Shown one piece after another: positions 18,529 to 26,894 of a stretch of DNA of 64,000 bases. Every line of letters begins with the position of its first letter. Position 1 is the first letter of the stretch. The notes under the pieces are model-generated. The model was not told the DNA's origin and did no database searches. It saw only the letters and a list, made by a program, of their open reading frames with translations. The stretch spans positions 163,069 through 227,068 of the forward strand of contig NZ_JACSQL010000010.1 in the NCBI RefSeq assembly GCF_014836635.1, written 5' to 3'. The position numbers and the translations under genes are program-made. The DNA is from Paenibacillus gallinarum (GTDB lineage: Bacteria > Bacillota > Bacilli > Paenibacillales > Paenibacillaceae).

Positions 18529-19659
18529 GTGAACTTGATGTATCATTGGCAGGGCATTTTCCGCAAGAACACGGGTCTTAATCCGTATGTATGGCTGGTA
18601 TGTTTCATCCTCCCTTTCTACTTTATCATCGGTTCCTCCTCCAAAGGATATATCGTATTTGGTGTCCTGATGATTATTTTGTTTTTTGCTTCTAATTTAC
18701 TGGGGCTCGTGATGAAAGGGTGGCCGGTATATATCTGGTATGGCCTCCAGATGGCCATTTCCATTTTGATGGCGCTCATTTTTGGTTTTGTGTATTTCTC
18801 CTTATTTCTCGCTTTTTTTATTGGTACGATTCAAAATAAAGCCGGATTCATTACTTTATATACCATTCATTTAGTCAGTACCTTCATCACCATTAATTAT
18901 TCCTTGGCGTCGGTTAATCTTGTGGTTATTCAACAATTGCCTTTTGTACTAATAAGTATGATCGCGGTTATTCTATTGCCCGTCAGTACATATAACAAGA
19001 ATAAACAAGACATGCTTCAGGGCCAACTGGAAGATGCGAATAAACAGATATCTGAACTAGTCAAACAGGAAGAACGGCAACGGATTGCAAGAGATTTACA
19101 TGATACGCTCGGACAAAAGCTTTCTCTCATCGGTTTGAAAAGTGAACTTGCCAGCAAGATGGTAACACGTAATCCAGCTCGAGCCCAGGAAGAGATGAAG
19201 GATGTTACGTTAACGGCAAGAACTGCCCTTAAGGAAGTACGGGAGATGGTAACCCAGATGAGAGGCACAAGGTTTGAAGATGAATTGTTCCGTGTTAGAC
19301 AGATTTTGAAGGTTGCGGACATCGAGCTGCGGATTGAAGGGGAAGAAAATCTGACAGGCGTTTCCCTCATGGCAGAGAATGTACTGGGTATGTGCCTGAA
19401 AGAAGCAGTTACGAATGTCATTAAACATAGTGAAGCGAGTATATGTGAGATTATGATCGAACCGGATCATACCGAACTTGTTATAACCGTAAGAGATAAT
19501 GGAAAAGGGATGAAAGACGCGCCCGAACGAATTCGCGGTAATGGACTTCGGGGAATGAGGGAACGTTTGGAATTTGTAAACGGCAGTCTTGCTATCACTT
19601 CGGTAGAAGGTACCGAGCTGCGTATTGCGGTGCCGCGGGCTGTTCAGCGTCAAATGTGA
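18529..19659 (+). CDS. desK: DesK-like sensor histidine kinase
   Basis: About 376 aa. Five or so membrane helices fill the first 150 residues; they would sense membrane thickness or fluidity. Then comes a coiled linker and a HisKA_3 domain with the phospho-acceptor in ERQRIARDLHDTLGQKLSLIG, nearly identical to DesK, and a HATPase_c domain with an N box (EAVTNVIKHS) and G boxes (DNGKGM, GNGLRGMRER). SD AGGTGTGA fits GTG 18529; the longer form from 18469 would begin inside a terminator hairpin. The response regulator follows immediately. Confidence 0.9.
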   Translation: MNLMYHWQGIFRKNTGLNPYVWLVCFILPFYFIIGSSSKGYIVFGVLMIILFFASNLLGLVMKGWPVYIWYGLQMAISILMALIFGFVYFSLFLAFFIGTIQNKAGFITLYTIHLVSTFITINYSLASVNLVVIQQLPFVLISMIAVILLPVSTYNKNKQDMLQGQLEDANKQISELVKQEERQRIARDLHDTLGQKLSLIGLKSELASKMVTRNPARAQEEMKDVTLTARTALKEVREMVTQMRGTRFEDELFRVRQILKVADIELRIEGEENLTGVSLMAENVLGMCLKEAVTNVIKHSEASICEIMIEPDHTELVITVRDNGKGMKDAPERIRGNGLRGMRERLEFVNGSLAITSVEGTELRIAVPRAVQRQM

Positions 19660-19675
19660 GAGGAGTTTGAGTGAT

Positions 19676-20275
19676 ATGATTCGTATTGTAATTGCTGAGG
19701 ATCAGCGGATGCTGCTTGGAGCCCTCGCCTCCTTGCTTGATTTAGAAGAAGATATGGAAGTCATTGGACGAGCGAACAACGGAGAGGATGCTGTTAACCT
19801 TGTCAGGGAGCATCAACCCGATATATGTATTATGGATATCGAAATGCCGATCAAGAGCGGACTTGATGCAGCGGAAGAAATGAAGGACCAGGATGTAAAA
19901 ATCGTTATTCTAACCACTTTTGCTCGCAGCGGCTATTTTGAACGGGCACTGAAGGCAGGCGTCAGCGGTTATTTACTGAAAGACAGTCCCATTGAAGAAC
20001 TAGCACAAACGATTCGAAGTGTTATGGCGGGAAGAAGAATCTATGCAGCGGAACTTGTGGATGAAGGATATGGGGAGAAAAACCCGCTTACGGAACGAGA
20101 GAAAGCCGTACTGGAACTAATCGCGGAAGGCAAAAATACGAAAGAAATTTCAAATGAATTATACATTACTGCAGGAACGGTAAGAAATTATGTGTCCGTC
20201 ATTTTAGACAAGCTCGGGGTGGGCAATCGGATTGAAGCCATTAAGCATTTTAAAGAGAAAGGCTGGTTTAAATAA
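19676..20275 (+). CDS. desR: DesR-like NarL/FixJ response regulator
   Basis: 199 aa. Receiver domain with phospho-acceptor Asp in CIMDIEMPI and the conserved Lys in LLKDSP, then a LuxR-type helix-turn-helix (LTEREKAVLELIAEGKNTKEIS ... VRNYVSVILDKLGV). It should be phosphorylated by the adjacent DesK-like kinase and activate the desaturase promoter. SD GAGGAG precedes ATG 19676; the ORF extends upstream into the kinase without a usable SD. Confidence 0.9.
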   Translation: MIRIVIAEDQRMLLGALASLLDLEEDMEVIGRANNGEDAVNLVREHQPDICIMDIEMPIKSGLDAAEEMKDQDVKIVILTTFARSGYFERALKAGVSGYLLKDSPIEELAQTIRSVMAGRRIYAAELVDEGYGEKNPLTEREKAVLELIAEGKNTKEISNELYITAGTVRNYVSVILDKLGVGNRIEAIKHFKEKGWFK

Positions 20276-20383
20276 GAAAATAGAGTTTTCATTAAATTGG
20301 ATGTGAAATTACTCTGAATTTGTTAAGAAAAATTAGAGTCAAATCCCTATCAATATGGTATGATTTGAAAGTGCGAAATGAAA

Positions 20384-20475
20384 TTGACAAACAGGAATTT
20401 AGCATTTTTAAGTAGTACGATGATCGAAATACATGCTCGCACGAGACGGAATGTCTTGCGCGAGCTTTCTTTATG
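20384..20475 (+). promoter_or_regulatory. metN leader: promoter element and terminator hairpin
   Basis: A TTGACA at 20384-20389 with a weak -10 near 20407-20412 could start a short leader. This leader holds a hairpin, GCTCGCACGAGAC / GTCTTGCGCGAGC at 20435-20463, followed by TTTCTTTAT, a terminator only 24 bases before the metN SD region. I see no S-box, T-box or other known aptamer. It may terminate desR read-through or attenuate metN. Confidence 0.55.
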
Positions 20476-20498
20476 TCAATATTGAAGGAGGAGTAGGT

Positions 20499-21251
20499 TT
20501 GATATCGCTAGACCATGTCAGCAAGAGTTTCGGTCCTAAGAAGCATGGAGAGCGACTGACGGTAGTAGATAATGTTTCGCTACATATCGAACAGGGCAGT
20601 ATTCATGGCATTATAGGGGCAAGCGGCGCCGGGAAATCGACACTGCTTCGCACCATGAATTTGTTGGAGAGACCGGAAGAAGGTCAGGTTTATATAGGTG
20701 GACAAGAGCTTACGATGATGAGGGAAAGGGAGCTCAGAGAAGCAAGAAGAAAGATCGGAATGATTTTTCAGCACTTTAACCTGATTGGAAACCGGACCGT
20801 AGAGGGGAATGTAGCAATTCCTCTTGAACTTGCAGGTGTGAAAAAGGATGAACGTATAGCCCGGGTACACGAATATTTACGGTTTGTGGGACTTGAGGAC
20901 AAGGCGAAGCAGTATCCTGCGCAGCTTAGCGGCGGACAAAAACAGCGTGTGGCCATTGCCAGGGCGCTTGCAAACGAACCTCAGGTACTGCTTTGTGACG
21001 AACCTACCTCTGCGCTTGATCCGAAGACCACTTCGGGTGTGCTCGAGGTGCTTAGACATGTTAATGAAGCATTGAAAATTACGATCGTCATCGTCACACA
21101 TGAAGTTCCGGTTGTTGAGCGGCTATGTACGGCTGTATCCTTCATGGATTCAGGAAGGATTGTACGTACACTGCCAATTAGGGAAGGTTCATTACCGCCT
21201 GATATGCTCGCCTGGTACGAGGAGCAGGAAGCTGGTGATGACGAGAGATGA
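20499..21251 (+). CDS. metN: Methionine ABC transporter ATP-binding protein MetN-like
   Basis: About 250 aa. ATPase of a methionine-type importer. Walker A GASGAGKST, signature LSGGQKQRVAIARAL, Walker B VLLCDEPTSALDP and the H-loop THE are all present. It lacks the long C-terminal ACT-like regulatory domain of E. coli MetN. TTG 20499 is chosen because of SD GGAGGAG just upstream; an in-frame ATG at 20433 would place the start at the leader hairpin. The permease gene overlaps by four bases. Confidence 0.9.
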   Translation: MISLDHVSKSFGPKKHGERLTVVDNVSLHIEQGSIHGIIGASGAGKSTLLRTMNLLERPEEGQVYIGGQELTMMRERELREARRKIGMIFQHFNLIGNRTVEGNVAIPLELAGVKKDERIARVHEYLRFVGLEDKAKQYPAQLSGGQKQRVAIARALANEPQVLLCDEPTSALDPKTTSGVLEVLRHVNEALKITIVIVTHEVPVVERLCTAVSFMDSGRIVRTLPIREGSLPPDMLAWYEEQEAGDDER

Positions 21252-21919
21252 ATTTTTATGAGACGTATATAGCAAAATATGAGAGTGAAATGTGGGAGGC
21301 CATCGGACAAACCTTTTTCATGGTTGGCGTCTCGCTGGCGGCTGCGATCCTAATCGGACTTCCGCTGGGAACACTACTATACTTAACGCGAAAAGGTCAG
21401 AAATATGAGAATGTTGTATTATTCACCATACTGGACGTTATCGTAAATATCATTCGTTCTTTTCCATTCTTGTTGCTCGTTGTTTTTATGATTCCTTTGA
21501 CACGAATGATTGTAGGAACCGCTCTTGGTACAACCGCTGCATCGATTCCGCTTGCTGTTGTAGCCATCGCAAGTTACTCCAGGCTCGCTGAGCAGTCGCT
21601 CCTTGAAGTGCCGAAAGGTGTAGTTGAGGCTGCGTCTTCTATGGGTGCTAATCTGTTTCAATTTATTTATAAATTTTTGTATGTCGAGGCAAGGTCAGGC
21701 CTGGTTCGAGGTTTAACCTTGTCTACGGTCAGCTTTATTTCCTACTCCACGGTTGTCGGTGTCGTTGGCGGCGGAGGAATTGGCGATTTTGCTATTCGAT
21801 ATGGATATCAGCGGTATGAAACAGAACTTATGGTATTCACGATCGTCATTATGATTGTACTCGTGCAGCTTATTCAGTATTTGGGGAATCTTTTGGCACG
21901 TATTCTGGATAAGCGCTAA
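21248..21919 (+). CDS. metI: Methionine ABC transporter permease MetI-like
   Basis: 223-aa permease with five membrane helices. The ATPase-docking loop is EVPKGVVEAASSMGANLFQF and the tail RYGYQRYETELM is typical of MetI. Start ATG overlaps the metN stop (ATGA), indicating translational coupling. It forms a methionine importer with MetN and MetQ. Confidence 0.93.
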   Translation: MNFYETYIAKYESEMWEAIGQTFFMVGVSLAAAILIGLPLGTLLYLTRKGQKYENVVLFTILDVIVNIIRSFPFLLLVVFMIPLTRMIVGTALGTTAASIPLAVVAIASYSRLAEQSLLEVPKGVVEAASSMGANLFQFIYKFLYVEARSGLVRGLTLSTVSFISYSTVVGVVGGGGIGDFAIRYGYQRYETELMVFTIVIMIVLVQLIQYLGNLLARILDKR

Positions 21920-21966
21920 TATGTGCAGTGTTATGTATTTGAATATGAAGAAGAGAGGAATAACAG

Positions 21967-22827
21967 ATGAATAAGACAAATAAGAAAAGCCTGAAACAGT
22001 GGCTTGGACTTACTATGTTGGCGGTACTTATGTTAGCTCTAGCAGCTTGTAGTTCAGAGAGCAGTGACGGGGGCGTTCAAGGGGACTCAAGTGCTTCTCA
22101 AGAAGGAGAGATGCAGCAGATAAAAGTCGCCAGCAGTCTTTCTGCAATGGTCGATATGATGGAAGCGATAAAACCGGTGCTTGAAGAAGACGGAATTCAG
22201 CTCGAAATTGTAAGTGTATCCGATAATATTCAGCCTAATGAGGCTTTGAATAATAAAGAAGTGGATGCAAACTTCTTCCAACATAAAGTGTTCATGGAGC
22301 AGTATAACGAAAATAATGATGGAAACCTCGTCATGGTTACACCCATTTATCACATTATTTACGGTGGTTACTCTAAGAAATACAACAGTATTGAGGAGTT
22401 ACCAGAGGGTGCAACGATTGGAATTCCGAATGACCCAGCCAATATTGGACGTTCCCTTGCGATGTTTGCTGAGAACGGAATGATTACACTAAAGGATGGC
22501 GTGGGTATTAACGCCCTTCAGTCTGATATTATCGAGAATCCTAAGAACTATAAGTTCCAAGAAGTAGATCTTCTCATGCTTGGCCGTGCTTATGATGACG
22601 TGGATATGGTTACCCTCTATCCTGCCTATGCTTCACCGCTTGGTTTAACACCTAAGGATGCGATTGTCACGGAAGCGCTGGACGAGGAATTTGCTATATC
22701 GCTGGTTGCACGTGAAGACAATAAAGATGCTGAAGTAATTCAAAAGCTGGCAGCCGCACTGACAGGTGACGAGGCTAGAAAATTTATTGAAGAGAATCAT
22801 GCGGATACGATGATTCCTGCATTTTAA
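21967..22827 (+). CDS. metQ: Methionine-binding lipoprotein MetQ-like (NlpA family)
   Basis: 286 aa. Signal peptide with lipobox LALAAC (Cys28), then an NlpA-family binding domain: ADFFQH-like VDANFFQHKVFMEQYN, IPNDPANIGRSL and TLYPAYASPLGL are characteristic. It would bind methionine or a derivative outside the membrane and deliver it to MetNI. Last gene of the operon, followed by a strong terminator. Confidence 0.93.
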   Translation: MNKTNKKSLKQWLGLTMLAVLMLALAACSSESSDGGVQGDSSASQEGEMQQIKVASSLSAMVDMMEAIKPVLEEDGIQLEIVSVSDNIQPNEALNNKEVDANFFQHKVFMEQYNENNDGNLVMVTPIYHIIYGGYSKKYNSIEELPEGATIGIPNDPANIGRSLAMFAENGMITLKDGVGINALQSDIIENPKNYKFQEVDLLMLGRAYDDVDMVTLYPAYASPLGLTPKDAIVTEALDEEFAISLVAREDNKDAEVIQKLAAALTGDEARKFIEENHADTMIPAF

Positions 22828-22835
22828 ATCATGAT

Positions 22836-22886
22836 AAAGAGAGAGATGACATGCCTTGGATGGCGCTTATGTTATCTCTTTTTTTT
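22836..22886 (+). terminator. Rho-independent terminator after metNIQ
   Basis: Arms AAGAGAGAGATGACAT and ATGTTATCTCTT pair around a 15-base loop; eight T residues follow. Confidence 0.85.
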
Positions 22887-23064
22887 GTAAGAATTAGTGG
22901 GGAAAAGGAGAGGGGAAAAGATGAATTCAGCCTTACTTTTTATAAAATGATGACTTTAACCGTTTTTTACAAAAATATTGATCAATATGGCAGTTTTTCA
23001 TAAAACAACCCGTCCACAAGTCTACTCACTAGTTGTATAATAGTCCATGTGAGGAGGTGCTGAG

Positions 23065-24969
23065 ATGAGTGACCTGGAACGATTAGAAAATATAAATTTA
23101 GTAGAGCACATTTTTACTCAAGCGCCTGTTGGAGTTGCATTTGTATCATTAGACGGTAAATGGATCGATGTGAATCCTGCAGCATGCCAAATCATAGGAT
23201 TTAGCAGAGAAGAGCTTATTACGCTTCCTGCATTTGACTATATACTATCAGAAATTATTCCCCCAACTGAACTTGCATCGAAGATGTCTTCTGGTTTCGA
23301 GAACGAAAAACAATATCTACATAGAAACGGTAATGTGGTCTGGGCTTGTGTCTATATATCTTTATACTGTGATCAACAAACGGGAGAACCTGCCTATTAT
23401 ATTGTTCATATGATAGATATCACAAGCAGTAAGGTGGCAGAACTGAAACTATTAGAGAGTGTGGAAAGATATACATCACTCAAAAAGTATAATCATGATG
23501 CGATTATTTCTTTTGGTCTCGATGGAATTATCATTAATGGGAATCAGATAGCAGAACGTCTTACGGGATATACGATTTCTGAATTAATTGGTACTCGGAT
23601 CTCTCGTATTGTAGGCGAAGAAGCCATTGCCAATCTGGCTTTTGTAGACGAGGATTATACGGCAATTGAACGTGATATAAATGTTGTACGTCATAAGGAT
23701 GGACATGTGGTGGAGATACTCGCTACCTTGGCCCCTATTATTATTCATGATCATAAAGTCGGTTTTTACCTAATTGCGAAAGACATGACGGAAGAGAAGC
23801 GGCTTATTATCGAGAAAGAAGCTGCGGAACGAACGAACAAAGCGAAAAGTGAGTTTTTAGCCATGATGAGTCATGAGATACGAACTCCGATGAATGGTGT
23901 TATTGGAATGACGGATCTACTGCTGGAGACAGATCTATGTGATGAACAAATGCAGTATGCATCCATCATTAAGCAGAGCGGGGAAGCGCTTCTTACAATC
24001 ATTAACGATATTCTCGATTTCTCCAAAGTCGAATCTGGGAGAATGGAGCTATCAATCGAACCGATGCAGTTAAACTCGATTCTTTCGGATGTCTACTATC
24101 TAAATCTGCCAAGAGCTAAAAATAAAGACTTACAGGTGGAAATATCAGTCGATCCGAATATTCCTGATAAGCTGATGGGCGATGGTAATAAGCTGAGGCA
24201 GGTGCTAATTAATTTGCTCAGCAATGCGATTAAGTTTACACAGAAGGGAGCCATTTCATTATCCGCTAAGAAAATGGACCAAGACGATGATGAAGTGTGT
24301 CTTGAGTTCGAAGTATTGGATACGGGTATTGGGATCCCGGAAAGTAAAGCAGACCGATTGTTTGAGCCTTTTTACCAAGTAGATCATTATATGACAAGAC
24401 AAATTGAAGGAACGGGACTCGGTCTTGCGATTAGTAAGAAAATGGTAGAACTGATGGGCGGAGAGATAAGGTATGAGCCTAGAAGGGACCAATCCGGTTC
24501 ACGTTTTGTGTTTACCGCTTATTTTTCCCTGCAGACCAACCTCGAATTAATAGAGGACAGACATAATCAAAGATACGATGACGAAATAGATAATGGACTG
24601 CGTGTTCTTGTCGTCGAAGATAATGAGGTTAATCAGATCGTCCTTGTTAAAATGATGAATAAATTAGGTTACAAGGCTGTCGTTGTTCCTAACGGAAAAG
24701 AAGCACTGAAAGCTTGTTTGGAAGATTCCTATGATATCGTGTTTATGGATATTCAAATGCCGATCATGGATGGAGTGGAATCTACACGCCTGATTCGTGA
24801 ACAGCTAGCAGATGATAGTCCTTATATTGTGGCTGTAACAGCACATGCGATAAAAGGGGATCGGGAGAAGTACATGTCTTTGGGCATGGATGAATATATA
24901 AGCAAGCCATTAAGTATGAATTCAATATCTGAGGTCATCGAGAAGTTCAGAACCCTACGACTGACGTGA
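23065..24969 (+). CDS. Cytoplasmic PAS-PAS hybrid histidine kinase with receiver
   Basis: 634 aa, no membrane helix. Two PAS domains (about 13-125 and 140-250), HisKA with His270 in MMSHEIRTPMN, HATPase_c (about 375-495: N box LINLLSNAIKF, G boxes DTGIGIP and GTGLGLAISKK), and a C-terminal receiver (about 510-630) with Asp in IVFMDIQMPIMDG. It would sense a cytosolic ligand or redox signal. No output partner lies next to it except an AraC protein, so signalling may pass through an unlinked phosphotransfer protein. SD GAGGAGGTG precedes ATG. TATAAT at 23036 may be the -10. Confidence 0.92.
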   Translation: MSDLERLENINLVEHIFTQAPVGVAFVSLDGKWIDVNPAACQIIGFSREELITLPAFDYILSEIIPPTELASKMSSGFENEKQYLHRNGNVVWACVYISLYCDQQTGEPAYYIVHMIDITSSKVAELKLLESVERYTSLKKYNHDAIISFGLDGIIINGNQIAERLTGYTISELIGTRISRIVGEEAIANLAFVDEDYTAIERDINVVRHKDGHVVEILATLAPIIIHDHKVGFYLIAKDMTEEKRLIIEKEAAERTNKAKSEFLAMMSHEIRTPMNGVIGMTDLLLETDLCDEQMQYASIIKQSGEALLTIINDILDFSKVESGRMELSIEPMQLNSILSDVYYLNLPRAKNKDLQVEISVDPNIPDKLMGDGNKLRQVLINLLSNAIKFTQKGAISLSAKKMDQDDDEVCLEFEVLDTGIGIPESKADRLFEPFYQVDHYMTRQIEGTGLGLAISKKMVELMGGEIRYEPRRDQSGSRFVFTAYFSLQTNLELIEDRHNQRYDDEIDNGLRVLVVEDNEVNQIVLVKMMNKLGYKAVVVPNGKEALKACLEDSYDIVFMDIQMPIMDGVESTRLIREQLADDSPYIVAVTAHAIKGDREKYMSLGMDEYISKPLSMNSISEVIEKFRTLRLT

Positions 24970-24970
24970 G

Positions 24971-25026
24971 GTCCCCTGGCAGTATTTCATCTTCTGAATC
25001 TATATTCTGATTCGACATACAGGGGG
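24971..25026 (+). promoter_or_regulatory. Potential RBS-sequestering hairpin before AraC-family gene
   Basis: CCCCT at 24973-24977 with neighbouring bases is complementary to AGGGG at 25021-25025, which is the SD of the next gene. An inner hairpin GAATC / GATTC lies in between. The structure could hide the ribosome site; no ligand is implied. Confidence 0.35.
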
Positions 25027-25033
25027 CTTTAAC

Positions 25034-25927
25034 ATGTCAGGTAGTTTCTTTTGCATGCATCCGTCAGAAGGCTCGTGGAACCCGTACTTTTATGCCTACT
25101 ACTATAAGCAATGGAAAGACTATGAGATGGCCTACCATGAACATCGCTGGACAGAAATTATGTATGTGATTCAAGGCGGATGTACCATTGATGTGAAGTG
25201 CAAGAGTGGACATCGTGAATTGATCACACTACGTAAAGGTGAGTTTATTGTTTTGGACGCAGATGTTTCGCATAGACTCATCGTAGAGCCAGAAGTTGCC
25301 TGCCGGATGTTAAATGTGGAGTTTGGTTTTGAAGAAGGAGAAACTTCATTTGATTCGTCTGTGAAATCGTTATTGGCAGAAGAAAAGGCCTTATCTGATT
25401 TTGTGAAATCTCCCTTTGAGTACATGGTCCTCTCCGATCCAGATGAGGTATATTATGTGCTCAAAAGCCTGGTGCTGGAGCTTGACCGGCAACCGGTAGG
25501 ACAGAAAAATACAATGACAGATCTGTTGTTTCTACAATTGTTTGTACGTATTGCAAGGCTCCGCGAAGAACTGGTATTGACAAGAGAACCGAGTGCAGAA
25601 GGTTATGTCAAACGATGTATTCTGTATATGCATCAGAATTATGATCGCAATATTCAAATTAAGGATTTAGCTGCGGAAGTCCGTCTTCATCCGGGTTATC
25701 TACAGCGAATATTTAAGATAAGTACATCTCAGACGATGACAGAATATCTGACCGGAATTCGGATGGAAAAAGCCAAAATGCTGCTTCAGCAGACAGACAT
25801 CCCTATTTACGAACTATGTGACTATGTAGGGGTCAGCAGCAGTCAGTATTTTCATACTTTATTTAAAAAACATACCGGATTCACTCCTAGTATCTACAGA
25901 GAACAGACGGAACGTAGATCCTGGTGA
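25034..25927 (+). CDS. AraC-family transcriptional regulator
   Basis: 297 aa. N-terminal cupin-like sensor domain (YHEHRWTEIMYVIQGG and GEFIVLDADVSHRL are the beta-barrel signatures), then two C-terminal helix-turn-helix motifs (IQIKDLAAEVRLHPGYLQRIFK and IPIYELCDYVGVSSSQYFHTLFKKHTGFTP). It probably responds to a small sugar-like ligand and controls carbohydrate genes, but no obvious target lies downstream. SD AGGGGG precedes ATG and is part of a possible hairpin. Confidence 0.9.
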   Translation: MSGSFFCMHPSEGSWNPYFYAYYYKQWKDYEMAYHEHRWTEIMYVIQGGCTIDVKCKSGHRELITLRKGEFIVLDADVSHRLIVEPEVACRMLNVEFGFEEGETSFDSSVKSLLAEEKALSDFVKSPFEYMVLSDPDEVYYVLKSLVLELDRQPVGQKNTMTDLLFLQLFVRIARLREELVLTREPSAEGYVKRCILYMHQNYDRNIQIKDLAAEVRLHPGYLQRIFKISTSQTMTEYLTGIRMEKAKMLLQQTDIPIYELCDYVGVSSSQYFHTLFKKHTGFTPSIYREQTERRSW

Positions 25928-25941
25928 ATTTGTAGAAATAA

Positions 25942-25970
25942 TTGCCAATTAAGTATATTTCATGTACATT
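25942..25970 (+). promoter_or_regulatory. Promoter of the ykoEDC leader
   Basis: TTGCCA (25942-25947), 17-base spacer, TACATT (25965-25970): a sigma-A-type promoter about 20 bases before the riboswitch. Confidence 0.55.
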
Positions 25971-25987
25971 GTAACTAACTTAAAAAG

Positions 25988-26080
25988 CACGAACGGGAGC
26001 TTGATGAAGTCAGGCTGAGAGAGTGGCCTTATGCCGCTGACCGTAGATCTGATCTGGGTAATGCCAGCGTAGAGAACGAA
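25988..26080 (+). ncRNA. TPP (THI-box) riboswitch
   Basis: Contains the two diagnostic THI-box segments: GGCTGAGA at 26013-26020, and CTGAT followed by GGGTAATGCCAGCG and AGAGAA at 26049-26076. A variable hairpin (GGC-CTTAT-GCC) lies between. It should bind thiamine pyrophosphate and lower expression of the downstream thiamine-precursor importer. Confidence 0.93.
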
Positions 26081-26231
26081 TATCGCGAATCGTATGTAGG
26101 AACAAATGTGATGCATGAATGTAGAAGCAGCCAGCTGAACGATATGATGTGAGGTAACCCTCCAAGCTAATCGCTGCCGATGCAAGTGTATCCTTTGTTT
26201 TTTAGATGCGAATACAGATGCGTCCTTACCT

Positions 26232-26261
26232 GGCCTGCCCGAATTGGGGAGGCTTTTTTTA
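26232..26261 (+). terminator. Expression-platform terminator of the TPP riboswitch
   Basis: GGCCTGCCC pairs with GGGGAGGCT (one mismatch) across a 5-base loop, followed by seven T. It lies 21 bases before the ykoE start, consistent with TPP-induced termination. The 150-base linker (26081-26231) holds short complementary segments whose folding I cannot assign. Confidence 0.75.
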
Positions 26262-26282
26262 TATTCTAAGGAGGAATTGTAC

Positions 26283-26894
26283 ATGTTGCAGACAAAAGGC
26301 GATAGTTCAGAGTTAGGGCGCAAAGGGCTTACATTAACCGATATTCTAGTTACCATTGTGCTTGCAGTTGTATTTGGAATCATCTATAAAATATGGGGAC
26401 CTACTTATGATCTAGTCAAACCGTTCGGACTCCATGCGGAACAAATGATTTACGGCATGTGGTTTATGGCAGGGACCTTTGCTTTTCTCGTCATTCGTAA
26501 ACCAGGTGTCGCTCTTCTAGCAGAGATTGCGGCATCGACCGTTAGTGCATTTCTAGGAAGTGAGTGGGGGATTTCTACGCTGATCTATGGTGCGGTACAG
26601 GGGCTCGGAGCTGAACTTATTTTTGCATTGTTTTTATATCGAAAAGTGAATGTATGGATTACGTCACTAGCTGCCATCGGCTCAGCAGCCGGTTCCCTAA
26701 TCCTCGATTTTGGGTATGGTTATATCGATTCATTGCAAACGTGGAGTTATGCGCTGCTCATTGGACTAAGATTAGCCGGAAGTATTGTGTTAGCTGGAAT
26801 GGTTGCTTATTCACTGTATAAGGCTTTGGAGTTAACGGGGGTAACGAAATCCCTAAGAAAGGCGACCAAAGAAGATATGGAGGCACTACATTAA
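26283..26894 (+). CDS. ykoE: Thiamine/HMP ECF transporter substrate-binding component YkoE
   Basis: 203-aa membrane protein with about six helices. The pattern GLTLTDILVTIVLAVVFG, IYGMWFMAGTFAFLVIRKPG and AEIAASTVSAFLGSEWG matches YkoE, the substrate-capture component of the YkoEDC ECF-type importer for thiamine or hydroxymethylpyrimidine. SD AAGGAGG fits ATG 26283; the in-frame ATG at 26244 would lie in the leader terminator. TPP riboswitch control supports the assignment. The usual soluble partner ykoF is not in this operon. Confidence 0.93.
   Translation: MLQTKGDSSELGRKGLTLTDILVTIVLAVVFGIIYKIWGPTYDLVKPFGLHAEQMIYGMWFMAGTFAFLVIRKPGVALLAEIAASTVSAFLGSEWGISTLIYGAVQGLGAELIFALFLYRKVNVWITSLAAIGSAAGSLILDFGYGYIDSLQTWSYALLIGLRLAGSIVLAGMVAYSLYKALELTGVTKSLRKATKEDMEALH

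Noticed and set aside
19210..19653. 147-aa minus-strand ORF opposite the DesK-like kinase
   Set aside because: It lies opposite the HATPase domain and shows no domain or SD.
20276..20498. SAM-I (S-box) riboswitch or T-box before metN
   Set aside because: None of the conserved S-box segments nor the T-box GGTGG motif could be found.
25949..26383. 144-aa minus-strand ORF
   Set aside because: It runs antisense through the TPP riboswitch and the start of ykoE.
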